From DFXE01 sp032054765 (GTDB lineage: Bacteria; Bacteroidota; Bacteroidia; Bacteroidales; Tannerellaceae): a DNA stretch of 64,000 bases. Both the position numbers and the translations under genes were made by a program. This document shows, one piece after another, positions 35,717 through 45,129 of this stretch (position 1 is its first letter; every line of letters begins with the position of its first letter). The stretch is from positions 124,001 to 188,000 of the forward strand of contig DAMBSC010000010.1 in NCBI GenBank assembly GCA_032054765.1. The letters are read 5' to 3'. The notes beneath the pieces were generated by a model. That model searched no databases and was not told where the DNA came from. It was given only the letters and a program-made list of their open reading frames with translations.

Positions 35717-36463
35717 TTATTCAAAAAAATCTACTTTTCCTGTATCCATATCATATACAGCTCCGATAATAGCGATTTCTCCATTGTCTTCCATCTCTTT
35801 AAGGATAGGGCTTTTTTCTCTGATTTCTTTGACTACTAATTCTATATTATGATGACAAACAGCTTCTACAAATGCAGGGTTTTTAGCTGATTGTTCTCCG
35901 GTAAAATCTACTTTTGCTTCTGTTACTGCCGGCTTTATCTTTTCGAGCAAACCGGTAATATTTCCTAACTCTACGTTATTAATTGCTGATTTTATAGCTC
36001 CGCAATATTCATGTCCTAATACCATGACAACCTTGGCTCCGGAGACTTTGCATCCGTATTCTATACTTCCTAAAATATCGGGGTTGACAATATTTCCGGC
36101 TACACGGGCTACAAAGATATCTCCGATTCCTCTATGAAAGACATCTTCTACAGGAACCCTTGAATCCAGACAGGACAGTATAACAGCTTTGGGATATTGC
36201 CCTAAAGCCGCATTGCGGACTCTTTCCGTATTATTTCTAACCGTTAAGTTGTCATTGATAAAATCTTTATTTCCTTCTTTAAGGATTTCGATAACCCGTG
36301 AAGGTGTTAACTGAGACTGTTCTTCTGCTGTTAATACTTTATTCGATAGAATAAGATCATTACTAATTTCAACCATATCCGTATTTTCTTTTGTTGTTTT
36401 AATTGTACATGATACAATTGTTAATGAAAAAATTAACATAATAAATGAAAACCTCTTTTTCAT
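35717..36463 (-). CDS. Beta-class carbonic anhydrase, predicted lipoprotein
   Basis: A 248-residue protein from the ATG at 36463, which places a lipobox (I-V-S-C, Cys19) after a hydrophobic signal. The beta-CA core has all zinc ligands and the Asp-Arg dyad: C-L-D-S-R-V-P, then H-E-Y-C-G-A-I. It interconverts CO2 and bicarbonate. The lipoprotein signal is notable, since most beta-CAs are cytoplasmic; here it should act in the periplasm or at the outer membrane. It may help CO2-requiring anaerobes retain bicarbonate, which is inference. It is transcribed alone, 87 bp upstream of ftsK. Confidence 0.92.
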   Translation of the reverse strand: MKKRFSFIMLIFSLTIVSCTIKTTKENTDMVEISNDLILSNKVLTAEEQSQLTPSRVIEILKEGNKDFINDNLTVRNNTERVRNAALGQYPKAVILSCLDSRVPVEDVFHRGIGDIFVARVAGNIVNPDILGSIEYGCKVSGAKVVMVLGHEYCGAIKSAINNVELGNITGLLEKIKPAVTEAKVDFTGEQSAKNPAFVEAVCHHNIELVVKEIREKSPILKEMEDNGEIAIIGAVYDMDTGKVDFFE

Positions 36464-36625
36464 TATGAATCCTTTTATTGACAAACAGGTAACAAACTTA
36501 TAGAAAGGAAAGTTTAGTAATTGATCTTATTTACTAAAGATGATCTATAGAATTTTATAAATAAGGGAATTGTTAGTAATTCCTCTTTTTTCTTGTCATT
36601 TTGTTTGTATTTTGGCTTAATATTG

Positions 36626-36655
36626 TTTGAAAATTGAATTATTGCCTTATTTTTG
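36626..36655 (+). promoter_or_regulatory. Promoter of the second SusC/SusD operon
   Basis: TTTG at 36626-36629, an 18-bp spacer and TATTTTTG at 36648-36655 fit the Bacteroidetes consensus, with a leader of about 27 nt before the susC-like ATG. No regulator gene is next to it. Confidence 0.65.
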
Positions 36656-36688
36656 TAACTCCTAAAAAGGATTGAAGAAACTTAATCA

Positions 36689-39600
36689 ATGAAAAACAGG
36701 TATATGAATGTTAGTCTTAAACAAATGTTCTGTTTGCGACAGAATATGATGTGGATTTGCTTTATGTTAATTTTTGTATCTCCCCAATTCTTAAAAGCAT
36801 CAGGGGATGAAACAACCGTTGTGAGTGAGACAATTGTTCACGGGATTCATCAGGAAAGAACAATTTCGGGTACGGTATTAGATGAAAGTGGCATCCCGAT
36901 TATCGGAGCTACGGTAATGATGGAGAAAGGTGAAGGTGGAACTATTACAGACGAGAATGGAGCTTTTACTTTTCAGATCCCGGGAAACCAGACAAAAATA
37001 AAATTGAAAGTTAGTTATGTAGGTATGTTGCCCCAGGAGATAACTGCTACCATAGGAGTTCCTGTTTCAATTATTCTTCGCGAGGATATAACAGTTCTGT
37101 CGGATGTGGTTGTAATCGGATATGGTACTGAGAAAAAGAAAAATGTTTCAGGAGCAGTATCAAACATTGGGAGTGAAGAGCTAACGAAGACTTCAGTTGA
37201 AAGTATACAGAAAGCACTTCAGGGAAAAGTTTCGGGTGTTCAGATCATTACAGCTAATGGCGTTCCCGGAGGAGCTGTGTCGGTTAATATCCGCGGTAGA
37301 AGTACATTTAGCGGAGGAACGGCTCCGCTATATATCATTGATGGTGTGCAGATGGTAACGGGTGATCAATCGACGGGTATAGTAAAGAGTACGGATGTAC
37401 TTTCTACATTGAATCCCGAAGAAATAGAATCCATTGATATTCTTAAAGACGGTGCTTCAGCATCTATTTATGGAGCGCAAGCTGCAAACGGTGTGGTGAT
37501 TATTACAACAAAAAAAGGACGAGAAGGGAAAGCAAAGATATCGGTAAAACTTTCCGGTGGTATGCAAGCAATAGCAAATAAGCTGGATTTATTAACTGCT
37601 TCACAAGTGGCAGAATTAGATCTCATAGCGGTAAAGAACCGTTATGGTGCAAATAGTTCAGAATATTTAGGGAGAATAAAGCAATATCAAGGATTCGGTT
37701 GGGGCGACGATGGGTTTTCTACTGCTCCGACTACTGATTGGTATGATGTAATATATAGGAAAGCATATGCTACAGATACACAGATTAGCGCTTCAGGAGG
37801 TACAGCGAAAACCAAATATTATCTTTCTGCCGGCTATAATAAGACAGATGGTATTGTAAAAGAAACCGGTTTTGAACGCGGAGCTTTCAGGATAAACTTG
37901 AGTCAGGAACTACGTTCTTGGTTAACAGTTAATACAAATAATAATTACAGTGTAATGGATCAACGACAGTATAGTGGTGTGCGTGCGGCTAATCCAAGCC
38001 GCGTTGCCGTATTGATCCATCCCGCCAATAACCCGTATGATAAGAATGGAGAGTTTATCAGAGACTTGCCTTATGGATATTATCAGCACAATTCTTTGCA
38101 GATGTTGAATCTAAATGAATACAAAGGGATAACTTCAAAACTATTATCTGCCAATTCATTGGATTTTAGTATTATTGAAGGATTGACATTCAAATCAAGC
38201 TATAATATCGATCTTACAACCATAGAGGAACATAATTTTATTGACCCCAGAACTCGTGAAGGTGCAAAAGAAAACGGTACTGTTACCACCATGACCGGTA
38301 AACTGACGAATTTCCAGACTGAACAGGTCTTTTCATATAGTAATGTATTTAACGAAATACATCGTGTTTCTGCTGTTGCAGGTTTCTCATACCGGCATCA
38401 GCAATATAAGCGTCACGGCGCTACAGGTACCGGTGTTTCGGATCCTTCTTTACACTTATTGGGTACAACGGCGGTAGCTAAAGAAGTCTCAGGTACTTTC
38501 TCTGAATGGAAAATGGCCGGATTATTTGCTCGTGTTAACTATACATTGAATGACAGATACATCTTTACCGGAACTATTCGTAGGGATGGCTCTTCACGTT
38601 TTGGTGAAAATAACAAATGGGGTATATTCCCTTCCATTTCTGCGGCCTGGCGTATTATCGAAGAATCGTTTATGGAGCCTGTAAAAGACTGGATGAGTGA
38701 TTTGAAACTTCGTGGCAGTTATGGTGTGACCGGTAATTCGGAAATAGGTGATTATACGGCCCGTAGATGGTATTCCAGCGGAGGGGCCTATGATAATTCT
38801 TCTGCAATTATTCCTACTTATATAGGGAATCCTTATTTAACCTGGGAAAAGAACCATTCCAAAAACATAGGAATCACAGCCGGATTTTTTGACGACAGGA
38901 TAGTATTAGAAGCTGATTTTTATCAAAATGATACTAAAGACCTTTTGTATAATCGTACCATACCGGCGACAACGGGATTTACGGTTATACCCTCCAATAT
39001 GGGTGGTGTACGTAATAGAGGAATTGATTTGATGCTGAATACCGTTAATATAAGAGCCGGCGGTTTTGAATGGCGTTCAGCATTGAATATGTCTTTTACC
39101 AAGAACGAAATAACCGAGTTACAAGATGGCTTAAAGGAATTAGGAGATTATAAAGTAGGAGAGTCTATCTCTTCATCTCCAACCTATCATTGGGCAGGTG
39201 TAAATTCTGCCGATGGACGCCCTATGTATTATGATAAAGACGGATATATAACCTATGTGCCGAAATACGAAGACCGTATCTGGTTAAAACCTTCCGATCC
39301 TACATTTTACGGAGGATTTACAAATGATTTTACATGGAAAGGATTTACGCTGTCTGTATTCTTTCAGTTCCAGCGGGGAGCCGTGAGTTTGTGGAACGAC
39401 AAACTGGTACTGACATCTTACGAAGGAGATACCAATCTATTGAGCGATATGTATTACAAACACTGGAAACAACCCGGCGATGTTACCTGGGTTCCTAAGC
39501 CTGTATATCAAAGCGCCTATCCGGGAAATCCACGTCAGTTATCCGAGTATTCCACATTATCTTATGAAAAAACAGATTATATAAAGTTGAAGAATGTGAA

Positions 39601-39790
39601 TCTGAGTTATAATTTTCCTCAGGAATGGGTGAAAAGTATGTATATCTCCAATCTTCAGTTATATGTATCTGCATATAATTTGTGGACTACTACCACTTAT
39701 CCGGGGCATGACCCCGAATTTACAGGAGGAGACTTGGGTACTTACCCTCAGTCCAGAAATTATACAATAGGTTTAAAAGTTGATTTTTAA
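36689..39790 (+). CDS. SusC/RagA-like TonB-dependent transporter (peptide-linked locus)
   Basis: A 1033-residue outer membrane protein. An unusually long N-terminus (about 55 residues including the signal, with a second in-frame ATG at codon 6) precedes the carboxypeptidase-like domain (58-135, T-I-S-G-T-V-L-D-E-S-G). The S-D-V-V-V-I-G-Y-G-T box follows, then a plug with N-I-R-G-R-S-T-F and P-L-Y-I-I-D-G, and the barrel ending G-L-K-V-D-F. It is the first gene of a seven-gene plus-strand run. Downstream peptidases suggest that the imported ligand is a peptide, as for RagA, rather than a glycan. Confidence 0.95.
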   Translation: MKNRYMNVSLKQMFCLRQNMMWICFMLIFVSPQFLKASGDETTVVSETIVHGIHQERTISGTVLDESGIPIIGATVMMEKGEGGTITDENGAFTFQIPGNQTKIKLKVSYVGMLPQEITATIGVPVSIILREDITVLSDVVVIGYGTEKKKNVSGAVSNIGSEELTKTSVESIQKALQGKVSGVQIITANGVPGGAVSVNIRGRSTFSGGTAPLYIIDGVQMVTGDQSTGIVKSTDVLSTLNPEEIESIDILKDGASASIYGAQAANGVVIITTKKGREGKAKISVKLSGGMQAIANKLDLLTASQVAELDLIAVKNRYGANSSEYLGRIKQYQGFGWGDDGFSTAPTTDWYDVIYRKAYATDTQISASGGTAKTKYYLSAGYNKTDGIVKETGFERGAFRINLSQELRSWLTVNTNNNYSVMDQRQYSGVRAANPSRVAVLIHPANNPYDKNGEFIRDLPYGYYQHNSLQMLNLNEYKGITSKLLSANSLDFSIIEGLTFKSSYNIDLTTIEEHNFIDPRTREGAKENGTVTTMTGKLTNFQTEQVFSYSNVFNEIHRVSAVAGFSYRHQQYKRHGATGTGVSDPSLHLLGTTAVAKEVSGTFSEWKMAGLFARVNYTLNDRYIFTGTIRRDGSSRFGENNKWGIFPSISAAWRIIEESFMEPVKDWMSDLKLRGSYGVTGNSEIGDYTARRWYSSGGAYDNSSAIIPTYIGNPYLTWEKNHSKNIGITAGFFDDRIVLEADFYQNDTKDLLYNRTIPATTGFTVIPSNMGGVRNRGIDLMLNTVNIRAGGFEWRSALNMSFTKNEITELQDGLKELGDYKVGESISSSPTYHWAGVNSADGRPMYYDKDGYITYVPKYEDRIWLKPSDPTFYGGFTNDFTWKGFTLSVFFQFQRGAVSLWNDKLVLTSYEGDTNLLSDMYYKHWKQPGDVTWVPKPVYQSAYPGNPRQLSEYSTLSYEKTDYIKLKNVNLSYNFPQEWVKSMYISNLQLYVSAYNLWTTTTYPGHDPEFTGGDLGTYPQSRNYTIGLKVDF

Positions 39791-39816
39791 TGCAAAATCC
39801 TTAATACAGAAAGAAT

Positions 39817-41250
39817 ATGAAAAGAAATAAAATATACGCAATACTATTACTTTCGTGTCTGGTGGTCGTTGCCGGATGCGATAAAATGTTGGAAACAAAG
39901 TCACAAACATTATTGCCGCAAGATAAGTTGCAAACAGAGCAAGGTTGCGAAGCGATGTTATTCGGAGTATATGACTTACTACAAGCACCGGCATTGTACG
40001 GAAGAGATGTGGTGGTTGTACCGGAAGTTTTAGCGGATAATTCCCGCTTATCGCCCATTGCTTCCCGCTATAGAGGACAGGCGGATAACAGAATTGGTTC
40101 TCACCTGGATATCTGGGTGGAAGGATATGAGATTATTGCATTGCTGAACGAAGTGATTGAATATGCAAGAGTATTGCCTGAGACAGCCAAAGCCAAAGCT
40201 ATTTTAGGGGAAGCATTAGCTTTGCGGGCACTTACCTATTTTAACCTGTCACGAGTATATGGTCGTGAACCCGGTCGATTGGTTGATGGTTTTAATCTTT
40301 CTGTTCCGCTGATATTAAATGCCTTTTTTTACGATGGAGGAGAAATAGGAGAGGAGGTTTTTCCTTTTCGGGCGACTGTTGAAGAGGTATGGGCGCAGAT
40401 AGAGAAAGATCTGAACGAAGGTTTTGATCTATTGAAAGGAAATGATACAGGACTTATGCCAAAACGGATGGGTTCGTTAGCTGTTAAAGCATTGCTTTCA
40501 CGCGTATACCTATATTCCGGGAAATGGAAAGAGTGCGTAGAATCTTCTGGTTATGTGCTTGAAAATTCACCATTTGATGTATACGGTGGTACATTCACAG
40601 ATATTTTTGAATCTGGAGAAGAAAATATCTTTTATATCTATTTCACCAATTCAGAAAATTTAGGTTCCAGCTCATTGCAATCTATTAACAGCATGATGCC
40701 GTCGGGAACTGATGAAGAAGGATATGATAACGGAAAGGGTGTAGGAGATGCCGACTTATGTGTGGCCGAAGAACTAATAGAGCTTTATGACCAGAAAAAC
40801 GATACCCGTTTCAAAGCTTTTATGAAAGCAAAAATAAATGGAGAAAAGGTCTGGTGGTCAACAAAATTCAGTGGCTGGCAAGGTTCTTTCGGATTGGATA
40901 ATGTTCCGATAATCCGACTATCAGAAATTCTTTTAAACAGGGCTGAAGCTAATGCCGAATTGAAGAATACGACGGAGGCATTGACTGATATAAATGAGCT
41001 TCGAACAAAGCGCGGACTTCAGGCTGTAGATATAAGTGGCGACGGATTATTGAAAGAAGTTTTATTACAGCGTCGTTTGGAACTGGCTCAGGAAGGACAT
41101 CGCTTTTTTGATCTGAAACGTCGCGGGCAGACTATATCTAAACCTGCAGGACGTGTACCTGTTGCTTATACTGATTTCCGGGTGGTTGCCCGTATCTCTG
41201 ATACACAAATGGATGCTAATAACAATCTGGTAAATAATCCAGGCTATTAA
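39817..41250 (+). CDS. SusD/RagB-like lipoprotein
   Basis: A 477-residue protein with lipobox V-A-G-C (Cys21). SusD features include the helical core with A-L-A-L-R-A-L-T-Y-F-N-L-S-R-V-Y-G and the C-terminal L-A-Q-E-G-H-R-F-F-D-L-K-R-R-G. The ending N-N-L-V-N-N-P-G-Y is the family tail. It binds the ligand above the SusC-like pore 26 bp upstream. Confidence 0.94.
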   Translation: MKRNKIYAILLLSCLVVVAGCDKMLETKSQTLLPQDKLQTEQGCEAMLFGVYDLLQAPALYGRDVVVVPEVLADNSRLSPIASRYRGQADNRIGSHLDIWVEGYEIIALLNEVIEYARVLPETAKAKAILGEALALRALTYFNLSRVYGREPGRLVDGFNLSVPLILNAFFYDGGEIGEEVFPFRATVEEVWAQIEKDLNEGFDLLKGNDTGLMPKRMGSLAVKALLSRVYLYSGKWKECVESSGYVLENSPFDVYGGTFTDIFESGEENIFYIYFTNSENLGSSSLQSINSMMPSGTDEEGYDNGKGVGDADLCVAEELIELYDQKNDTRFKAFMKAKINGEKVWWSTKFSGWQGSFGLDNVPIIRLSEILLNRAEANAELKNTTEALTDINELRTKRGLQAVDISGDGLLKEVLLQRRLELAQEGHRFFDLKRRGQTISKPAGRVPVAYTDFRVVARISDTQMDANNNLVNNPGY

Positions 41251-41272
41251 AACAAATAAGATAATTTGAACT

Positions 41273-42319
41273 ATGAGAACGAATAACTATATATGGATAC
41301 TGTTTTTTGCTCTTCTTTTCACAGCTTGTGAAAAAGAAGACCGCACCTATGATGGGCCGTTGTATTATGAATTTAGCCCTTCGGAATCCGGACAGACAGT
41401 ATTATCGAATATCTTTGTAAAAGAAACTTCTAAAAACGGCGAAGATAATCTTTGTGTACAACTAATTAAACCGGCAAACGGTGCTGTACGTGTGAACTTT
41501 CGTTTAACTGATCAGCTCTTTTATATTAAAAGCACAGCGGAATACCTTACCGAACTGCCGGCAGGTTATAAACCGGAACAATACGATGTATATACCGGAA
41601 CTGTTACTTATGGTACAGACTTTACATTCAGCGGAGGTAGTGGTTTAGAATTTGATGAAAAATACCAAAGGGGTACTATTACAATCCCCGCAGGAGAAAT
41701 GTTTGGTTATATTCCTCTTAATATTCTGCAGCGAAAGAGCACTTCTGCATATATCGTACTGGAGGATTCCGAAGATGCACGGGCCAATAAACCGACATCT
41801 ATTCTGAACCTACGACTAAACGCAGAGAAGGTAACTTATTTTGAAGAGAAACTAACAGGAGAAATACCTTCTGACTGGACTATCCTGGATAAGGACGGTG
41901 ACGGTTTCTGTTGGGAATTTTATTCCGGCTATGGAACGGTATGTTCAGACTCTTATTTGTCGGCAGAAGGGGCATTAACTCCTGAGAATTACCTGGTCAC
42001 ACCTCCCATTATTATTCCACAAGATGCTACAGCACCGGAACTGTCTTTTGAACTGGCAGCTTCAGCAACTAATGCTTATCAGGAAAAATATAAGATTATT
42101 ATTTCGGAATCGCCTCTCACATTAGACAACTGCCGTGATGCAGTTGCTTTGCGTGATTATACAGAATTAACGCAGGAATATAGTAAGCGTACATTTCAGT
42201 TAGAATCGATAAGCTTGTCGGGGTATCAAGGTAAAACTATATATATAGGTATCGTACATGGTGATTGCACTGATATGGAATCTATATTGATTAAAAATTT
42301 CCTTGTATTCGGATATTAA
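41273..42319 (+). CDS. Lipoprotein: DUF4843-like N-terminus plus choice-of-anchor J (cleaved-adhesin) domain
   Basis: A 348-residue protein with lipobox F-T-A-C (Cys19). Residues 20-190 resemble DUF4843-type surface lipoproteins found after SusD genes. Residues ~195-348 form an adhesin beta-jelly-roll domain, with W-T-I-L-D-K-D-G-D-G-F-C-W, S-D-S-Y-L-S, L-T-P-E-N-Y-L-V-T-P and a final H-G-D-C-T-D-M-E-S. That domain occurs in gingipain adhesins and many surface proteins and probably binds protein or glycan. It is nearly identical in pattern to the last domain of the next gene, indicating duplication or gene conversion. Confidence 0.8.
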   Translation: MRTNNYIWILFFALLFTACEKEDRTYDGPLYYEFSPSESGQTVLSNIFVKETSKNGEDNLCVQLIKPANGAVRVNFRLTDQLFYIKSTAEYLTELPAGYKPEQYDVYTGTVTYGTDFTFSGGSGLEFDEKYQRGTITIPAGEMFGYIPLNILQRKSTSAYIVLEDSEDARANKPTSILNLRLNAEKVTYFEEKLTGEIPSDWTILDKDGDGFCWEFYSGYGTVCSDSYLSAEGALTPENYLVTPPIIIPQDATAPELSFELAASATNAYQEKYKIIISESPLTLDNCRDAVALRDYTELTQEYSKRTFQLESISLSGYQGKTIYIGIVHGDCTDMESILIKNFLVFGY

Positions 42320-42331
42320 AAAAGAATAAAG

Positions 42332-44014
42332 ATGAAAAAGCATAGTATACTATTTTCAATTCTGCCAATCATATTAGCTCTGCTGATAACCGGTTGTAGT
42401 GAAGACGATAAGCCGGAAGCCTTACAGGTACGCACATCTGTTGTATCAGGTATAACGGAAACCTCAGCAGTTGCTGGCGGTAAGATCGTAGGAACATTAA
42501 ACGGTATTACAGAAGTGGGTATTTGTTGGTCTGTACAACCTGATTCAGATACGGATATGGAATATGTTCCTGCCGGTAATATTAGTGAAGAATTTACATC
42601 TTCACTTACAGGTCTCAGTTCAGGTACACGGTATTATATACGTGCGTATGCTAAAAGAGGAAATGATATAACCTTGGGTGATTTACGGAATTTTACCAGC
42701 GGTGGGCAACTGGCTCTTGTTCTTCCTTTCAACGAACGTTTCCGTGGAGAAATGTTTCCTCCTTTACATTGGACTATTCTTGATAAAGACGGTGACGGCT
42801 ATAATTGGGAAGCATACAATAATCGTTTCTTTGCAGCTCTGTCCGATTCGTATAGAAGCAAAACAGATCTAACACCGGAAAATTATCTGATAACACCTAA
42901 AATTACTATAAAAGGAGATAATCCTACTTTAAAATGGTCTGTTGGAGCAATGGATGACGAATATTATATGGAACATTATAAAGTTGTGGTATCAGAAACA
43001 CCCTTCACGGAAGAAAACTGCCGGACAAATGGAGCCGTATTGTTTGAAGAATCGTTACCGGCAGAATCTTACCGGACATTGCTTTACCGTTCCGCTAAAC
43101 TGGATAATTGCAAAGGAAAAGATGTATATGTTGCCTGGGTACATTATGACTGTACAGGATTATATTGTATGTACGTGACGGATATTCAGATAGAAAGCGA
43201 TGGAGCAACACTAAGTGTCTCTGTTCCGCAGGTAATACAGCATGAGCCTGAAAACCTGACTCGAACATCTGTTGATGTCTCAGCGGAAATACCTTCTGAT
43301 GGTGGTGCCACTGTAATAGAGAAAGGATTTTGCTATGGTACTACTCCTAATCCGACAGTAGAGATTAATGATATTGAAACGATTTCTCCGCATTTGGAAA
43401 TGACAACGACTTTAAGCGGCTTAGAGGCAGGAAAGACCTATTATATACGTGCTTTTGCAAAGAATAGCTCCGGGATTACTTATTCCGATGAATTACAAAT
43501 AACCACACCGGAAGTAATTATCACTAACTTGTTGAATGAACCGTTGACCGGTGAAATACCTTCCGGCTGGACTAAACTGGATAAGGACGGTGACGGCTTC
43601 TGCTGGGAATACTACGACGGATACGGAACGGTATGTTCTGATTCGTATTTGTCGGCCGAAGGTGCGTTGACACCTGAGAATTATCTGATAACTCCTGTTA
43701 TATCTATTCCTGAAGAAGCTAAGGTTTGTGACCTTTCTTTTGAAATTGCGGCTTCTGCTAAAAATGCTTATAAGGAAAGATACAAGATAATCATATCTTT
43801 ACAGCCGATTACATTGGAGAATTGTCGTGAAGCTGATATATTACGTGAATATACTGAGCTGACGGAAGAATACAAACAACGAAACTTCATCAACCAGCAG
43901 ATTGATCTGTCAGATTATATAGGCAAGGCAGTGTATATAGGTTTTGTACACGGAGATTGCTCTGATATGGAATCATTGCTATTGAAAAATGTTATTGTAA
44001 ATTCATATGAATAA
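42332..44014 (+). CDS. Lipoprotein with alternating FnIII-like and choice-of-anchor J domains
   Basis: A 560-residue protein with lipobox I-T-G-C (about Cys22). The order is FnIII-like (30-127, with R-Y-Y-I-R-A-Y-A-K), adhesin J (130-290, with W-T-I-L-D-K-D-G-D-G-Y-N-W), FnIII-like (300-390, with T-Y-Y-I-R-A-F-A-K-N) and adhesin J (400-560, with W-T-K-L-D-K-D-G-D-G-F-C-W). The second J domain closely matches that of the preceding gene. It is probably a surface-exposed binding protein that holds the polymer for the SusCD pair. The next gene overlaps its end by 8 bp. Confidence 0.82.
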   Translation: MKKHSILFSILPIILALLITGCSEDDKPEALQVRTSVVSGITETSAVAGGKIVGTLNGITEVGICWSVQPDSDTDMEYVPAGNISEEFTSSLTGLSSGTRYYIRAYAKRGNDITLGDLRNFTSGGQLALVLPFNERFRGEMFPPLHWTILDKDGDGYNWEAYNNRFFAALSDSYRSKTDLTPENYLITPKITIKGDNPTLKWSVGAMDDEYYMEHYKVVVSETPFTEENCRTNGAVLFEESLPAESYRTLLYRSAKLDNCKGKDVYVAWVHYDCTGLYCMYVTDIQIESDGATLSVSVPQVIQHEPENLTRTSVDVSAEIPSDGGATVIEKGFCYGTTPNPTVEINDIETISPHLEMTTTLSGLEAGKTYYIRAFAKNSSGITYSDELQITTPEVIITNLLNEPLTGEIPSGWTKLDKDGDGFCWEYYDGYGTVCSDSYLSAEGALTPENYLITPVISIPEEAKVCDLSFEIAASAKNAYKERYKIIISLQPITLENCREADILREYTELTEEYKQRNFINQQIDLSDYIGKAVYIGFVHGDCSDMESLLLKNVIVNSYE

Positions 44015-45110
44015 TAAGATAGATGCTGATTTATTGGCTCTTTTTCTCGAATTGGTACATATAGACGCCGTTTCAGGAAAAGAAAAGCCGATAGCAGATT
44101 ATATAAAAAAATTTGTCGGTGACCTGGGGCTTGAATCATATATAGACGATGCGGCACAACTTTCCGGTGGTAATAGTGGAAATGTAATTGTTCCTGTTTC
44201 TGGGGGTGGTGATTTTTTATTGATGGCTCATATGGATACTCCGCGTTCGACTTATGGCGTAAAACCTCAGTTACTGGAAGACAGAATTACATCCGATGGT
44301 ACGACCATTCTGGGTGTGGACGATAGGGGCGGTATATCGGCTATTCTATGGGCATTGAAACAAGCAATAATTCAAAAGAAAAAATTAAAACCCTGTACTT
44401 TACTGTTTAGTGTCTGCGAAGAAACAACTTTGGCCGGTTCTATGTATTATCAGCCTCCGGCTCAATTAACGCATGGTTTTGTATTTGATTCTCATTTATC
44501 ACCGGGTAAGTTCGTTTCGGAAACTTGCGGAGCAATTGCATTTAAATTGGAAATAAAAGGGAGAGCTTCCCATGCCGGTGTTTCGCCGGAGAAAGGAGTC
44601 AATGCTATACAAATAGCAGCCGAAGGAATGAGAAAATTTCCGTTTGGAAGAATAGACGCCTGTACTACAGCCAACATAGGTGTTATTCATGGTGGTACGG
44701 CTACAAATGTAGTGCCGGATACTGTCATGTTGGAAGGAGAAATCCGTACCGACTTTATTGAACAGGGAGAAGATATGATGCAAATTGTAATAAAAGACTT
44801 TCAAATTGCTGCTGAGGAGTTAGGAGGAGAAATCTCTTGCGAGTGGCATTGGGATTTTAAACCCTATCGGATAACACCGCAGGATATTCCCTATAAGCGG
44901 ATGGAAGCCTTGTGTCGATATCTGTCTCTTGAAATGGAAGGACAGAAGTCGATGGGAGGCAGCGATGCAAATAACATGAACGCTAAAGGTTTACAGACTA
45001 TTAACCTGGGCGTCGGTGCGCAGAATCCTCATGGAACGGATGAGTTTATCCTTTATAATGATTTGCAAATGACAGGAAACATGGCATTGGCTTTACTAAC
45101 AGAAGTTTAA
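44007..45110 (+). CDS. M20 family metallopeptidase (PepT-like)
   Basis: A 367-residue protein with no signal peptide, so cytoplasmic. The M20 metal and catalytic residues are in place: A-H-M-D-T-P, G-V-D-D-R-G-G, C-E-E-T and a late D-A-N-N-M-N segment followed by P-H-G-T-D-E-F. A dimerisation-type insert with G-R-A-S-H-A-G lies near 190. It resembles the PepT-like aminotripeptidase group. It should finish degradation of imported short peptides. It overlaps the upstream lipoprotein gene by 8 bp, so it belongs to the SusCD operon. Confidence 0.88.
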   Translation: MNNKIDADLLALFLELVHIDAVSGKEKPIADYIKKFVGDLGLESYIDDAAQLSGGNSGNVIVPVSGGGDFLLMAHMDTPRSTYGVKPQLLEDRITSDGTTILGVDDRGGISAILWALKQAIIQKKKLKPCTLLFSVCEETTLAGSMYYQPPAQLTHGFVFDSHLSPGKFVSETCGAIAFKLEIKGRASHAGVSPEKGVNAIQIAAEGMRKFPFGRIDACTTANIGVIHGGTATNVVPDTVMLEGEIRTDFIEQGEDMMQIVIKDFQIAAEELGGEISCEWHWDFKPYRITPQDIPYKRMEALCRYLSLEMEGQKSMGGSDANNMNAKGLQTINLGVGAQNPHGTDEFILYNDLQMTGNMALALLTEV

Positions 45111-45129
45111 TTGATAATAATAATAAATT

